From Campylobacter concisus (GTDB lineage: Bacteria > Campylobacterota > Campylobacteria > Campylobacterales > Campylobacteraceae), in NCBI RefSeq assembly GCF_003049085.1, contig NZ_PIQX01000002.1, positions 1-64,000 on the forward strand: 64,000 bases of DNA, written 5' to 3'. The position numbers were made by a program, and so were the translations under genes. Under the pieces are notes generated by a model. That model saw only the letters and a program-made list of their open reading frames with translations, was not told the origin of the DNA and searched no databases. How positions within the stretch are numbered: position 1 is the first letter of the stretch; every line of letters begins with the position of its first letter. Below are positions 63,412 through 64,000 of the stretch, in pieces.

Positions 63412-64000
63412 TCTCTTCCAAATTTTACTATCTCGTGTGGCTATACGCTTTTGCCAAGAGGTAAAGTCTAAAGTGCTAGGGATTACTGGACTAAACGTAA
63501 AATTTTGATTTTATAATTAAATTTGCGCTATGACTGCCACCAAAATTTATAGCAAGACAGACATCAGCACATAATTACTTAGTATAAATTTGGCCCGCTT
63601 ATTTGCCTTAAAATTGTAACATGGTCTTTGCTAAACAAGTAGTTTTTGTTAAAAAATCCTAAATTTTTGGAGTTTATCCACTCCATGACCGCTGCTTGGA
63701 ATGTATATTTGCACGTTTGGTGCTTTAAAAAAGTTTTATTAAAATCTTGTCATTTTGTGTAATACAAAAATAGCCGTCTCACGAAGTCTAAAATAAAAAG
63801 CCTCATAAATTTCAAATTCTCTTTCATGATATTTGTAGCAGCGCTTTTTGAAATCAAAAAAGAGATGAGAAAATAGAAATTTATAGGTCTTTGAGTGCGA
63901 TTTTTACATCCGAAGTAAAGAAGTAATGCGTGATCACTTTAACAATTAGTATAAAAAATTGATTATATTTTTAGTAGCCAAATTTTGTAAAAAGGCTTAT
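63412..64000. other. Gene-poor stretch at the window's end
   Basis: No intact gene was found in these 589 bases. A minus-strand frame over about 63755-63890 lacks a start and reads YKFLFSHLFFDFKKRCYKYH and then EREFEIYEAFYFRLRETAIF before a stop; just upstream another frame reads FFTSDVKIALKDL and stops. These may be a decayed gene entering from beyond the window. A TGGAGT/ACTCCA inverted repeat is near 63668-63685. Confidence 0.4.

Noticed and set aside
1-64000. CRISPR array, intact insertion sequence or prophage
   Set aside because: No regularly spaced repeats, transposase, integrase or phage structural genes were found; the RTX repeats are protein-level and irregular in DNA.

Overview
The window is chromosomal DNA from an epsilonproteobacterium, most likely Campylobacter and probably close to C. 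concisus. The evidence is an AT-rich genome full of AAATTT, family-typical genes (a split thrS-infC and rpmI-rplT arrangement, HemJ, a short ThrRS, biotin carboxylase of the PycA type) and an arylsulfate sulfotransferase locus with its own Dsb pair. The species name is inference from remembered gene content, not from a search.

Layout. 1-4.0 kb: the 3' end of a large RTX/beta-roll secreted protein, then an orphan iron-type substrate-binding protein broken by a one-base frameshift. 4.2-8.5 kb: arylsulfate sulfotransferase (astA), divergent from a carboxymuconolactone-decarboxylase-like gene and a DsbA/DsbB pair that probably matures it. 8.5-11.5 kb: a two-component system followed by a stand-alone retention-module protein, the N-terminal type of giant RTX adhesins. 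11.6-16.4 kb: thiD, an RDD protein, purM, coaE, dapF, rplT and rpmI. 16.6-21.9 kb: a C69 peptidase, a small cysteine-rich relic, metE and a metF-like gene. 21.9-24.9 kb: decaying gene fragments around tRNA-Val and an alanine/sodium symporter. 25-31 kb: rarA, ung, a YbaK-type deacylase, thrS-infC. 31-34.9 kb: a gene-poor strip with a wrecked SUKH immunity-like gene, gdhA and an intact SUKH paralogue. 35-41.2 kb: pycA, hemJ, lspA, glmM, rpsT, prfA. 41.5-47.6 kb: a Mop protein, a fragment of a flavocytochrome c, dgkA, xth, an EAL protein paired with a dihaem peroxidase, and a lone pseudopilin. 47.9-57.2 kb: a MATE pump, a zinc-uptake locus (znuA, NicO-like, znuC, znuB, with a divergent Fur-family regulator), small metabolic genes, mntP. 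57.3-63.4 kb: tRNA-Glu, a lipoprotein, nfo, then a FadL porin, an acyl-CoA synthetase and an AAA ATPase in one run.

Cooperation. AstA depends on disulfide formation and sits beside DsbA/DsbB. MetE and MetF supply the last steps of methionine synthesis. The zinc locus combines import, a predicted metal permease and its likely regulator. FadL and FadD would import and activate fatty acids, with the co-transcribed AAA protein of unknown role.

The most notable features beyond housekeeping are: the stand-alone adhesin retention module 8 kb from an RTX C-terminus; a terminator-like hairpin inside the astA leader; at least five gene relics (flavocytochrome c, a haem protein, a mobilisation-like protein, SUKH and HEAT-like immunity genes); the A-tract frameshift in the substrate-binding protein; and a perfect 27-bp tandem repeat. 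No CRISPR array, intact insertion sequence or prophage was seen.
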